Shown here: positions 25,598 through 34,307 of the stretch, one piece after another
Numbering within the stretch: position 1 is the first letter of the stretch
Layout of the letters: each line of letters opens with the position of its first letter
Assembly (NCBI RefSeq): GCF_022811925.1
Contig: NZ_CP065511.1
Location: forward strand, 1-64,000
Reading direction: 5' to 3'
Length of the DNA: 64,000 bases
Origin: Cytobacillus oceanisediminis
Lineage (GTDB): Bacteria; Bacillota; Bacilli; Bacillales; Cytobacillaceae
Program-made: the position numbers and the translations under genes
The notes under the pieces: generated by a model
What the model was told of the DNA's origin: nothing
The model's input: the letters and a program-made list of their open reading frames with translations, nothing else
Database searches by the model: none

Positions 25598-27112
25598 TTA
25601 TTGAAAGAAATCAGTGAACTGGTTGAAATTGCCCTGCAGGAAGTCGAATGCAATATTTGGTGCAACTCCAAACAGGATGGTTGCTGCTAGGCTGATGCCG
25701 ATAACAGCTGTTAAGGCTGCCGGGATCTTAACCTTTCCTGTATCAGCTGCTGGCCTGAAGAACATCTGCACCATTACGCCGAAGTAATAGAAGTATGAAA
25801 CGACTGTTGTCGCAATCATAATCGATACCAATACATAATGGCCTTCATTCGGCACTAAGGCACCCATAAAGATATTCAGTTTGCCAATAAACCCTGCTGT
25901 TCCCGGAATTCCGGCAAGTGACAGCAGGAAGATGCCCATGGCAATGGCCAGAAACGGCGCCCGGCGGTATAATCCCGCAAATTGGCTGATATCTTCAGAG
26001 CCCGATTTATGTGTCACATGCTGGATGATCGCAAACGCACCCAAGTTCATGAATAGGTAGGCTCCCAGGTAGAACCAGAGTGTATCAAACATGAACAGTG
26101 ACATGCTTGCAATTACGACTAGCAGATAACCAGCCTGAGCGATGCTGGAATAGGCAAACAAACGCTTGATATTCCGCTGCCTTAACGCAATCAGGTTCCC
26201 AATAATCATCGTGGCTCCAGCCAGGAAGGCAATGTAATCCTGGAGAGCAAGAATCATCGGCAGCCCCTGTGCATCACCGGATGGTGCATTCGCGAAGATT
26301 GAGAACAGGATGCGAATAATGATTATGAACCCTGCTGTTTTGGAAACTACACTTAAAAAAGCTGTTACAGGTGTAGGTGCGCCCTGGTACACATCAGGCG
26401 CCCACATATGGAACGGTGCTGCTGCCAATTTGAAGGATAGTCCCACCACAATCATAAAGAACGCAAGGCCAAGCAGGTAAATATGCTGCTCGTTATAGAA
26501 GGATGTCAAAAATCCTGCCATTTCCTTTAAGTTCGTAGTTCCAGTTAAACCGTATACATAACTCATTCCAAACAAAGTGATCGCTGTGGCGATACTGCCA
26601 TTTATCACGTATTTCATGGCAGATTCATTTGAATGCAGATTTCTTTTTCTCATGCCTGCCAGAATGTACGACGAGATTGAAAGAAGCTCAAGTCCCACAA
26701 AAAGGGTAATTAAGTCGCCGCTTGAAGACATGATCATCGCTCCAAGCAATGCAGCCATGAAGAGATAGAAAAATTCCCCCCTGAATTCTTCCAATCCTTC
26801 ATTTGGCTCATAGCCAATGGCAATCAGCAGTACCATTGCCGATCCGATCAAAAGCAGCAGCTTAAAAGCTTTTGCAAAGGAATCAAGCCTGAACGTATCA
26901 AGCAAAATGGATTCTGGGCCATGTCCGATAAGGCCCAGTAAGGAAACAAGTGCTGCCAGAATTCCGGCAAACCCGACCCAGCCGAGAATTTTCCGGCTTT
27001 GTGATTTCGGCATAAATAAATCCATTAGTGAAAGAGCGGTCGCAACACCAAGGATGATGAACTCTGGCGTCATAATGCCCCATTCATATGATAATAATGT
27101 TTCGAGATCCAT
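25598..27112 (-). CDS. nuoN: NADH-quinone oxidoreductase subunit N
   Basis: 504 residues with about 14 membrane helices of the antiporter-like proton-pumping subunit. Conserved features include FVGLELLSISSYILAG with the key glutamate, KYVINGSIATAITLFGMSYVYG, and FKLAAAPFHMWAPDVYQGAPTPVTAFLSVVSK with the pumping lysine and the family signature. It forms part of the membrane arm of complex I. The ATG at 27112 follows GGAGGGTGATG and lies 6 bases after nuoM. It is the last gene of the operon, followed by two hairpins. Confidence 0.97.
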   Translation of the reverse strand: MDLETLLSYEWGIMTPEFIILGVATALSLMDLFMPKSQSRKILGWVGFAGILAALVSLLGLIGHGPESILLDTFRLDSFAKAFKLLLLIGSAMVLLIAIGYEPNEGLEEFRGEFFYLFMAALLGAMIMSSSGDLITLFVGLELLSISSYILAGMRKRNLHSNESAMKYVINGSIATAITLFGMSYVYGLTGTTNLKEMAGFLTSFYNEQHIYLLGLAFFMIVVGLSFKLAAAPFHMWAPDVYQGAPTPVTAFLSVVSKTAGFIIIIRILFSIFANAPSGDAQGLPMILALQDYIAFLAGATMIIGNLIALRQRNIKRLFAYSSIAQAGYLLVVIASMSLFMFDTLWFYLGAYLFMNLGAFAIIQHVTHKSGSEDISQFAGLYRRAPFLAIAMGIFLLSLAGIPGTAGFIGKLNIFMGALVPNEGHYVLVSIMIATTVVSYFYYFGVMVQMFFRPAADTGKVKIPAALTAVIGISLAATILFGVAPNIAFDFLQGNFNQFTDFFQ

Positions 27113-27118
27113 CCTTCA

Positions 27119-28636
27119 TCACCCTCCTATCCCTAGCATGATCGTTTCAAGTGTTGATGTCAGCGGTTCACTCAGTACACTTGGATAAACACCAATCAGG
27201 ACAATTAAGCCGACTAAGACCAGGACAGGCACGAACTCAAACCTTTTCATATCCGTTACGCCGGCAAAGTCTCTATGCGCTTTGCCGTATGTGATGCCCA
27301 GTACCGCGCGAAGCAGGTAAACAGCTGTCATAATGATTCCGATAGTACCGACTGCAGCGAGAATCGGCATTTCTTTAAACAGGCCAAGGAAGGCCATAAA
27401 TTCACTTACAAACCCTGACATGCCAGGCAGGCCAAGTGAGGCCATAGCCCCTGCAAGCAGGAAGCCTGCCGTAATCGGCATCCCTTTTGCCAAACCGCCG
27501 AGATTTTGAATATTGGAGGTTTGAACGCGTTCATAAAAAACACCAACAAGGAAGAATAAAAGTGCTGCGATTAAACCGTGAGAAACAACCTGGAAAATCG
27601 CCCCCTGGATTCCTGCCTCATTTAATGCACCTAACCCGATTAAAACGATTCCCATGTGGGAAATAGAAGAGTAGGCAAGCACCATTTTAAAGTCGGTCTG
27701 AACAAACGCCAGGAACGCTCCGTACAGTAAATTCACGACTCCGAGCACAGCCAGCCATACAGCTAGGCTTTGGAATTGCTCAGGAAATATTCCCATGCCG
27801 AAGCGGATTAAACCGAATGCCCCTATTTTCAAAAGCACCCCTGCGTGCAGCATGACGATTGATGGCGGAGCTTGTACGTGAACCCTTACCATCCAGCTAT
27901 GCAGCGGGAAAATAGGAAGCTTCACACCAAATGCAATTAAAAGCGCAATCAGCATGCCCATTTTCATATTTTCAGAGATTGGCGCAACAAGCTGCGGATT
28001 ATCCGCGTTCATTGCGGCCATTAAAGCATCAATATTAGCTGTGCCAGTTCGGGCAAACAGCACCATAATGACAATTAGCAGAACAGCAGATCCAAGTCCG
28101 TTATAGATCAGGAAGCTGTATGCTGCATTTTCCTTTTCAAAGTAACCCCATTTCCCGATCAGGAAGAAGGTCGGAATCAAGGTGATTTCAAAGAAAATAA
28201 AGAAAAGAATCAGGTTTTCAGCTGCAAATACACCCAGCATGCCGACTTCAAGCAGCAGGAACAGCATGAAGTAGCCCTTCCATTCTTTTTTAATATGAAT
28301 AGAAGCAATAGCTGCCAGTGTAGAAAGCACAGCTGTGAGCACAACCATGATTAATGAAAATCCATCCAGCCCCAGTTCATAATCAATGGAAAAAAGGTTG
28401 CCCAGCTGGCCGGAATCTCCAAACTGAATCCAGCTGACTTTTTCATTCAGCTGTTCCAGGCTTGCACCTGCCCGGTATTGAAAATAGGCAATCAGCGCCA
28501 ACATGAGTGGCGGAATGGTAGCCAGGAATCCAACGGTCTTGATCAATGATTCCTGTGTTTTCGGCAAAAACGATAATACTAAAATACCAAGCAGCGGGGA
28601 GAAAACTAAAATGGATAGAAAATAAGCTAGGTTCAT
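27119..28636 (-). CDS. nuoM: NADH-quinone oxidoreductase subunit M
   Basis: 505 residues with about 14 membrane helices. NuoM signatures are present: LLLEVGMLGVFAAENLILFFIFFEITLIPTFFLI with the glutamate used in proton transfer, GVKLPIFPLHSWMVRVHVQAPPSIVMLHAGVLLKIGAFG and AYSSISHMGIVLIGLGALN. It is a proton-translocating antiporter-like subunit of the membrane arm. The ATG at 28636 overlaps the nuoL stop by 4 bases, so translation is probably coupled. Confidence 0.97.
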   Translation of the reverse strand: MNLAYFLSILVFSPLLGILVLSFLPKTQESLIKTVGFLATIPPLMLALIAYFQYRAGASLEQLNEKVSWIQFGDSGQLGNLFSIDYELGLDGFSLIMVVLTAVLSTLAAIASIHIKKEWKGYFMLFLLLEVGMLGVFAAENLILFFIFFEITLIPTFFLIGKWGYFEKENAAYSFLIYNGLGSAVLLIVIMVLFARTGTANIDALMAAMNADNPQLVAPISENMKMGMLIALLIAFGVKLPIFPLHSWMVRVHVQAPPSIVMLHAGVLLKIGAFGLIRFGMGIFPEQFQSLAVWLAVLGVVNLLYGAFLAFVQTDFKMVLAYSSISHMGIVLIGLGALNEAGIQGAIFQVVSHGLIAALLFFLVGVFYERVQTSNIQNLGGLAKGMPITAGFLLAGAMASLGLPGMSGFVSEFMAFLGLFKEMPILAAVGTIGIIMTAVYLLRAVLGITYGKAHRDFAGVTDMKRFEFVPVLVLVGLIVLIGVYPSVLSEPLTSTLETIMLGIGG

Positions 28637-30501
28637 TTTAAGTACCCCCCTGTAAACGCATAGATGACGACTAAGATAGCAAGGCCGACAAATGCCACTG
28701 TTCCATAGGTCTGTATCTGGCCAGTTTGAATTTTAGAGCCAAGTTTTCCGAGTGCTGACGTGATTCCAGTTACGCTCTTTACTAGTCCTTCAACAAGGAA
28801 CACTTCCAGGAAGCGCAGGAATGAGCTAATGAATTTCGCTCCATTCACCACTGTCAGCGAATAGAATTCATCAATATAGTATTTATTGTACAGAACGTTG
28901 TATGAAAGCGGCATTCTGCTTGTAAGCCAGTCGCGGGAAAGCGAGCGTTTGCCGTACATTAGCCAGGCAAGGAAAATTCCAAGCAGGGATACAGCCGTAG
29001 CGACAATCATTATCCAGGCAGGCCCCTCAATATGGCCATGTCCCAGTGCTTGGTTATCTTCCACGAGCCAATCACCAAGAAATGTTCCAAACCATGGTGT
29101 ATTCACATATCCAGCCACTACAGCCAGGACCCCAAGCACCACCATCGGCATCGTCATGACATTTGGCGATTCGTGGACATTTTTCATATCGCTTCTTGCT
29201 TCACCAGCAAAAACCATAAAAAACAGACGGAACATATAAAATGCCGTAAAGAATGCAGCAATCACCGCTAGCCAGAACAGCACTGTATTCCCATGTGCCC
29301 AGGCAGCAATTAAAATCTCATCTTTACTGAAGAATCCTGAAAATAATGGAACCCCGCTGATCGCCAGTGTCCCAATCAGGAATAGAGGGCCAGTAACGCG
29401 CAGCTTTTTCCATAATCCGCCCATATGTTCAATATTCTGTGTATGAACCGCGTGGATGACACTTCCGGCTGCAAGAAACAGCAAGGCCTTGAAAAAGGCA
29501 TGTGTCATTAAATGGAATACACCGGCTACATATCCGGCAGAACCCAGCGCCAGCATCATATAGCCAAGCTGGCTGACGGTTGAATAAGCGAGCACCCGCT
29601 TAATATCCTTTTGGACCAGGCCGATGCTTGCAGCAAAAATGGCTGTGAACGCCCCAATTACAGCAACTGTCATCAATGCTGTTTCACTTGCTGTAAACAG
29701 AGGGAACAGCGCTGCCACTAAATACACACCTGCCGCTACCATTGTCGCAGCATGGATTAATGCGGAGACCGGCGTCGGTCCTTCCATTGCGTCCGGAAGC
29801 CAGGTATGCAGCGGGAACTGGCCTGATTTACCGACAGCCCCTACAAAAATAAGAATGGCTGTTAACGTAATCATTGTGCCCGAAATCGCACCAGCTTCAA
29901 CAGCTGCAAAAATTTCATCATACTCAAAGCTGCCAGCCTGCCAGAATAATAGAATCATTCCGATCAAAAGGCCGACGTCTCCAATACGGGTCATGATAAA
30001 TGCTTTTTTAGCCGCAGCCTTTGCTTCCTCTTTGTAAAAATAGAAACCGATCAGCAGGAAGGAACCAAGTCCGACAAGCTCCCAGAAGAAGTACGTCTGA
30101 AGCAGATTAGGTGAGATGACAAGGCCCAGCATGGCAAATGTAAATAACCCTAAATAAGCATAGAAAACAGGGAAGCGGTCATCACCCTGCATATAGCCTT
30201 TCGAATACGTATGTACCAGGAAACTGACAAGTGATACAATCACCAGCATCAGTGCATTTAACTGATTAACTTCAAAACCCGCTGTTAACTGAACATCCCC
30301 TATAGTCAGCCAAACGCCTTCTGCTTTAAAAGTTGGTGCCGAAAACCGGTCAAAAAGCACCAATATTGAATAGACAAGCGATGCCAGGGTAAACAGAATT
30401 CCTATATAAGCACTCGCTTCTTTTAGCCGTTTGCCGAATAAAATAAGGAACAAAAACGATAAAAGCGGGAAAAGCGGTATGATCCATGCATTCTCCATCA
30501 T
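28633..30501 (-). CDS. nuoL: NADH-quinone oxidoreductase subunit L
   Basis: 622 residues, the usual NuoL size. The core antiporter-like fold shows FFWELVGLGSFLLIGFYFYKEEA, AVGKSGQFPLHTWLPDAMEGPTPVSALIHAATMVAAGVYL and AYSTVSQLGYMMLALGSAGY; the C-terminal part should include the long lateral helix that bridges NuoM and NuoN. The start at 30501 (MMENAWIIPLFP) is preferred over an upstream frame reaching 30603, because AAAAGGGG lies nine bases ahead and family members begin here. There are about 150 bases between nuoK and this start. Confidence 0.96.
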   Translation of the reverse strand: MMENAWIIPLFPLLSFLFLILFGKRLKEASAYIGILFTLASLVYSILVLFDRFSAPTFKAEGVWLTIGDVQLTAGFEVNQLNALMLVIVSLVSFLVHTYSKGYMQGDDRFPVFYAYLGLFTFAMLGLVISPNLLQTYFFWELVGLGSFLLIGFYFYKEEAKAAAKKAFIMTRIGDVGLLIGMILLFWQAGSFEYDEIFAAVEAGAISGTMITLTAILIFVGAVGKSGQFPLHTWLPDAMEGPTPVSALIHAATMVAAGVYLVAALFPLFTASETALMTVAVIGAFTAIFAASIGLVQKDIKRVLAYSTVSQLGYMMLALGSAGYVAGVFHLMTHAFFKALLFLAAGSVIHAVHTQNIEHMGGLWKKLRVTGPLFLIGTLAISGVPLFSGFFSKDEILIAAWAHGNTVLFWLAVIAAFFTAFYMFRLFFMVFAGEARSDMKNVHESPNVMTMPMVVLGVLAVVAGYVNTPWFGTFLGDWLVEDNQALGHGHIEGPAWIMIVATAVSLLGIFLAWLMYGKRSLSRDWLTSRMPLSYNVLYNKYYIDEFYSLTVVNGAKFISSFLRFLEVFLVEGLVKSVTGITSALGKLGSKIQTGQIQTYGTVAFVGLAILVVIYAFTGGYLK

Positions 30502-30648
30502 TATCACAATCCCCTTTTTTGAACACGCCCTAATGCTTGGCGTGTCAGATTGGGACCTTTTTTTCAGGTCCATAAAGGCGGCGCCATTTATGGCAGCCTT
30601 CACTACTCTCTATTCTCAGCCAGTCCGGCTGCATTTTTCACAGTCTCT

Positions 30649-30963
30649 TTAGTGCTTCATAGCATCCATTTCATCAATGTTAACGCTCTTCTTGTTACGG
30701 TACAGGGCAATTAATATCGCCAGGCCAACTGCTGCTTCTGCTGCTGCAACAGTGATTGTAAACAAAGCAAATATCTGGCCTGTTATGGATGGCATAATGC
30801 CATATTTGCTGAATGCCACCAGATTAATATTAACCGCATTCAGCATCAGTTCAATCGAGATCAGGACAATCACGGTATTGCGCTTTGTCAAGGCACCATA
30901 CAGCCCGATGCAGAAGAGAATTAAAGCCAATGCCAGGTAGGCTTGAACGGGAACTGCACTCAT
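30649..30963 (-). CDS. nuoK: NADH-quinone oxidoreductase subunit K
   Basis: 104 residues with three membrane helices. The conserved [21 protein letters not shown] carries the buried glutamate of the proton channel, and [23 protein letters not shown] carries the second. Member of the membrane arm of complex I. The ATG at 30963 overlaps the nuoJ stop by 4 bases. Confidence 0.97.
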   Translation of the reverse strand: MSAVPVQAYLALALILFCIGLYGALTKRNTVIVLISIELMLNAVNINLVAFSKYGIMPSITGQIFALFTITVAAAEAAVGLAILIALYRNKKSVNIDEMDAMKH

Positions 30964-31481
30964 TCCTTTTCCGCCTCCTTCTCATCATCTCTTTTGGCCA
31001 AAACAATAGAACCAATTAAAGCGACCAATAATAGAACAGATGTTACTTCAAATGGAATTATGAATTTTGAGTAAAGCTCAATTCCAATTTGCTCTGTATT
31101 ATTGACATGAAGGTCATTCGGTGCTGAAGGCAAATCGAGGTTATAAATCCCGATGTAGACTGCGAAAGCAAAACCAAGCACACCCAGGAATAATAACAGC
31201 TTTCTCCAGCGGCCTGTTTTCGGCTCGCTTGTATCGTTATGGCGCGTCAGCATGATTCCGAACAGCATGATGATGGTGATGGCACCGGAGTAAATTAAGA
31301 TCTGGACTGCAGCCAGGAATTCAGCAGAAAGCAGCACGTAAATTCCGGCGATGCTTACAAATGTAAATACCAGCGCGACAACCATATGCACGACTTTTGT
31401 AAGGTTTAATAAAAGCACGCCGCCGATGACCGCAACTAAAGCTAGAGACATAAACGCTAAAAATTCACCTGAAAACGTCAT
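30960..31481 (-). CDS. nuoJ: NADH-quinone oxidoreductase subunit J
   Basis: 173 residues with five hydrophobic segments. The [26 protein letters not shown] helix is the NuoJ hallmark, containing the pi-bulge region near the tyrosine. Member of the membrane arm. The start at 31481 overlaps the nuoI stop by 4 bases, and its end overlaps nuoK by 4, so nuoI-J-K appear translationally coupled. Confidence 0.95.
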   Translation of the reverse strand: MTFSGEFLAFMSLALVAVIGGVLLLNLTKVVHMVVALVFTFVSIAGIYVLLSAEFLAAVQILIYSGAITIIMLFGIMLTRHNDTSEPKTGRWRKLLLFLGVLGFAFAVYIGIYNLDLPSAPNDLHVNNTEQIGIELYSKFIIPFEVTSVLLLVALIGSIVLAKRDDEKEAEKE

Positions 31482-31897
31482 GCTTTATTCACCTTCCGTA
31501 TATTTTCATCATTTTCATCAAGCCATTCAAGGTTTTTAAACAGTTCATCCCGGCTATATTCCGCCAGTTCAAAATTATTGGTCATGATAATCGCTTCAGT
31601 AGGGCAGACCTCTGTGCACAAGTCGCAAAGTATGCAAATTTCGAAATTGATATCATAGGTATCAATGATTTTCCCCTTTTTGGCAGGGTCCGGATGCTTT
31701 TTGCCTGTCAGCTGGATACAATCGGTTGGACAAATATTTGCACACTGATTGCACACGATGCATTTTTCAGGATAAAACTTTTGAATTCCCCTGAACCGGT
31801 CCGGGAGCGGAAGCGGTTCATTCGGATAGTCATAGGTTACCTTTTTGCGTGTCAGGTTTTTTAGGGTATACGATAATCCTTTCGCTAAACCAAGCAT
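31478..31897 (-). CDS. nuoI: NADH-quinone oxidoreductase subunit I (two 4Fe-4S clusters)
   Basis: 139 residues. Two ferredoxin motifs, CIVCNQCANICPTDC and CILCDLCTEVCPTEA, bind clusters N6a and N6b, which pass electrons to NuoB. The N terminus LGLAKGLSYTLKNLTRKKVTYDYP is the usual membrane-facing amphipathic segment. The ATG at 31897 follows AAGGGGTG. It is separated from nuoH upstream by about 300 bases that hold two palindromic repeats, an unusual break in this operon. Confidence 0.97.
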   Translation of the reverse strand: MLGLAKGLSYTLKNLTRKKVTYDYPNEPLPLPDRFRGIQKFYPEKCIVCNQCANICPTDCIQLTGKKHPDPAKKGKIIDTYDINFEICILCDLCTEVCPTEAIIMTNNFELAEYSRDELFKNLEWLDENDENIRKVNKA

Positions 31898-31921
31898 GTT
31901 TTTTCACCCCTTGTTAAGAAA

Positions 31922-32040
31922 TGCGGAAGGCGCCCGCTTATCGGCGACAAGCATAAGACGAGCCGGCTAAAAGGTTGTTTTTTAACCTTTTGGACGGATT
32001 GGCTTATGACCTCGAGCCGATAGCGCCTGGAGCTGGACAA
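31922..32040 (-). repeat. Modular palindromic repeat (R2) inside the nuo operon
   Basis: Shared ends GCGGAAGGCGCCCG, then CAAGCATAAGACGAGCC, and GGCTTATGACCTCGAG, then GCGCCTGGAGCTGGACAA, match the copies at 42281 and 42405 in reverse orientation. The central hairpin here is AAAAGGTT with AACCTTTT, which differs from the other copies. It lies between nuoI and nuoH. Confidence 0.8.
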
Positions 32041-32050
32041 TTTCAGAAAT

Positions 32051-32170
32051 GTGGAAGCGCCTTGCCCACCCCCTACACCTCGAGGGGGTAGGCGCTCCTC
32101 CTAAAAGCTAACGCTTTTAGTCCTGCGATGATTATGCTGCCGAAGCGTTCCTTGTGCAGCTAGACAGTTC
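32051..32170 (-). repeat. Modular palindromic repeat (R3) inside the nuo operon
   Basis: Starts GTGGAAGCGCCTTGCCCAC, contains CCTCGAGG and AGGCGCTCCTCC, a central perfect hairpin CTAAAAGC/GCTTTTAG around TAAC, and ends GCAGCTAGACAGTTC. It is nearly the reverse complement of the copy at 38332. It directly follows R2 between nuoI and nuoH. Confidence 0.8.
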
Positions 32171-32196
32171 TCGAAGTTTTATCGGCCGGTCCTCAA

Positions 32197-33204
32197 TTAA
32201 AATATATTCAGCCATTCTTTCAGCAAAGCTGTTAAGAAAATATTCGCAAGCGCTACCGGCAGCAGAACCTTCCAGCCAAATTCCATGAGCTGGTCTGCAC
32301 GAAGGCGCGGGAATGTGACGCGGAACCAAACCAATATAAAGATTACAGCCGTGAACTTAAGCGCAAACCAAACGGCACCCGGAATGAAATCCAGGAATGG
32401 AAGCGGCAGCCACCCGCCAAGGAATAATACTGTTGTCAATGAAGCCATTGCAAAGAAATATACATATTCCGCAAGCATGAAGAACGCCCAGCGGAAGCCG
32501 GAATATTCAACATGGAAACCTGCGACCAGCTCAGATTCCGCCTCAGGCAAGTCAAATGGAACACGGTTCAGCTCCGCTGTTGAAGCAATCAGGAATACGA
32601 TAAAAGCGATTGGCTGCCAAATGATGAACCAGCCATTTTTTTGCGCTTCCACGATCTCATTAAGGTTTAAGCTGCCTGTTAAAAGGATAATGCCTAATAC
32701 AGACATAACGAGTGGAATCTCATAAGAAATCATCTGGGCCGCGGCACGCATTCCGCCTAGCAAAGCATATTTATTATTGGAAGCCCATGCTCCGGTGACA
32801 ATACCGACTGTTGTCAGCCCGGAAATGGCAATGTAATACAGCAATCCAACTCCAATATCAGCAAACTGCAGTTTATCTGTAAAGGGAATTGTTGCCAGCA
32901 CCATAAATGCCGGTGCAAATGCTATAACTGGTGCAAGTATAAACAGCGGCCTGTCTGCTAGCTTAGGGATGGTGTCTTCTTTTAATAAAAGCTTCAATAC
33001 ATCAGCAACGGTCTGCAGCAGCCCCCAGCGGCCGCCGACCTGATTCGGGCCATGGCGCAGCTGCATAAATCCCATGACTTTACGTTCTGCCAGGATGGCG
33101 TAAGTAACAAATCCCAAAACGACTAATAGCAAAACGGTGGCAAGCAAGAAGAAAATACCGAAATTGAGCAAACCTGCTTCGGAATAGAGAAGTTCTTCTA
33201 CCAT
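32197..33204 (-). CDS. nuoH: NADH-quinone oxidoreductase subunit H
   Basis: 335 residues with eight membrane helices. Conserved loops include AILAERKVMGFMQLRHGPNQVG (the first NuoH signature) and TAELNRVPFDLPEAESELVAGFHVEYSG, which carry glutamates of the quinone chamber. NuoH anchors the hydrophilic arm and forms the quinone tunnel with NuoB and NuoD. The ATG at 33204 overlaps the nuoD stop (TAATG). Confidence 0.97.
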   Translation of the reverse strand: MVEELLYSEAGLLNFGIFFLLATVLLLVVLGFVTYAILAERKVMGFMQLRHGPNQVGGRWGLLQTVADVLKLLLKEDTIPKLADRPLFILAPVIAFAPAFMVLATIPFTDKLQFADIGVGLLYYIAISGLTTVGIVTGAWASNNKYALLGGMRAAAQMISYEIPLVMSVLGIILLTGSLNLNEIVEAQKNGWFIIWQPIAFIVFLIASTAELNRVPFDLPEAESELVAGFHVEYSGFRWAFFMLAEYVYFFAMASLTTVLFLGGWLPLPFLDFIPGAVWFALKFTAVIFILVWFRVTFPRLRADQLMEFGWKVLLPVALANIFLTALLKEWLNIF

Positions 33205-34304
33205 TAACCGTCCACCTCCCCAAGGACAATATCAATTGCCCCTAAAATAGCAATCAAGTTCGCAATGTTTTCGCCTTCAAGCAATTTTGGGAGAATTTGA
33301 AGATTATAGAATGATGGCCTCCGGAATTTTAAACGGTATGGCTCTTTCTTTCCATCACTCGCGATATAGCAGCCGATTTCTCCCCGTGGAGACTCGATTC
33401 TAACAAACGCTTCCCCTTTCGGCGCTTTAATGATTTTTGGCACTTTTGCCAGAATATCGCCTTCTGAAGGGAATTGTTCTACAGCCTGTTCAAGGATCTT
33501 TAATGATTCTTCAATTTCCTTCATGCGCACATGATAGCGGGCCCACGCGTCCCCGCCGTCCTGAACGGCAACATCGAAATCGAAGCGGTCATAGATGGAG
33601 TATGGCTCATCTTTGCGGAGATCCCATTTCACGCCTGTGCAGCGAAGGTTTGCACCGCTCAGGGAGTAGTTTAACGCATCCTCTTTCGTATACTTTCCTA
33701 CCCCTTTGACACGGTTCATGAAAATTTCATTTCCTGTTACAAGCTGATGATAGCCTTTCAGCTGTTCACGCATATAGGGAACAAACTCTTTTACTTTATC
33801 AATCCAGCCCTCAGGAGCATCCCATTTTACACCGCCGACACGCATATAGTTAAACGTTAAGCGGCCCCCGGATATCTCATTCAGCATATTTATAATCATT
33901 TCACGCTCTCTGAATGCATACAGGAATGGGCTTGTCGCTCCAATATCCAGTAAATATGTACCCCACCATACGAGATGGCTGGCAATCCGGCCAAGTTCCA
34001 TCGTAATTACCCGCAGGTATTCTGCCCGATCCGGAATTTTAAGATCCATCATTGTTTCAACGGCATGGACAAGGATGTAGTTATTCGTCATGGCAGCAAG
34101 ATAATCCATTCTGTCTGTATAAGGAATAATTTGCGTATACTGCAGGTTTTCAGCCAATTTCTCCGTTCCGCGGTGCAGATAGCCGATCACCGGTTTCGCC
34201 TCTTTAATGATCTCACCGTCAATTTTCAGAACAAGGCGGAAAACACCGTGCGTACTTGGATGCTGAGGTCCAACATTCAATAGCATTTCTTCGGTTCGCA
34301 GCAT
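33204..34304 (-). CDS. nuoD: NADH-quinone oxidoreductase subunit D (49-kDa type)
   Basis: 366 residues. The family begins LLNVGPQHPSTHGVFRLVLKIDGE, with the HPSTHG quinone-site loop intact, then PVIGYLHRGTEKLAE and YTDRMDYLAAMTNN. Together with NuoB it reduces quinone. The ATG at 34304 follows GGAGGTG and lies 3 bases from the nuoC stop. In this cluster nuoC and nuoD are separate genes, not fused. Confidence 0.97.
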   Translation of the reverse strand: MLRTEEMLLNVGPQHPSTHGVFRLVLKIDGEIIKEAKPVIGYLHRGTEKLAENLQYTQIIPYTDRMDYLAAMTNNYILVHAVETMMDLKIPDRAEYLRVITMELGRIASHLVWWGTYLLDIGATSPFLYAFREREMIINMLNEISGGRLTFNYMRVGGVKWDAPEGWIDKVKEFVPYMREQLKGYHQLVTGNEIFMNRVKGVGKYTKEDALNYSLSGANLRCTGVKWDLRKDEPYSIYDRFDFDVAVQDGGDAWARYHVRMKEIEESLKILEQAVEQFPSEGDILAKVPKIIKAPKGEAFVRIESPRGEIGCYIASDGKKEPYRLKFRRPSFYNLQILPKLLEGENIANLIAILGAIDIVLGEVDG

Positions 34305-34307
34305 TGG

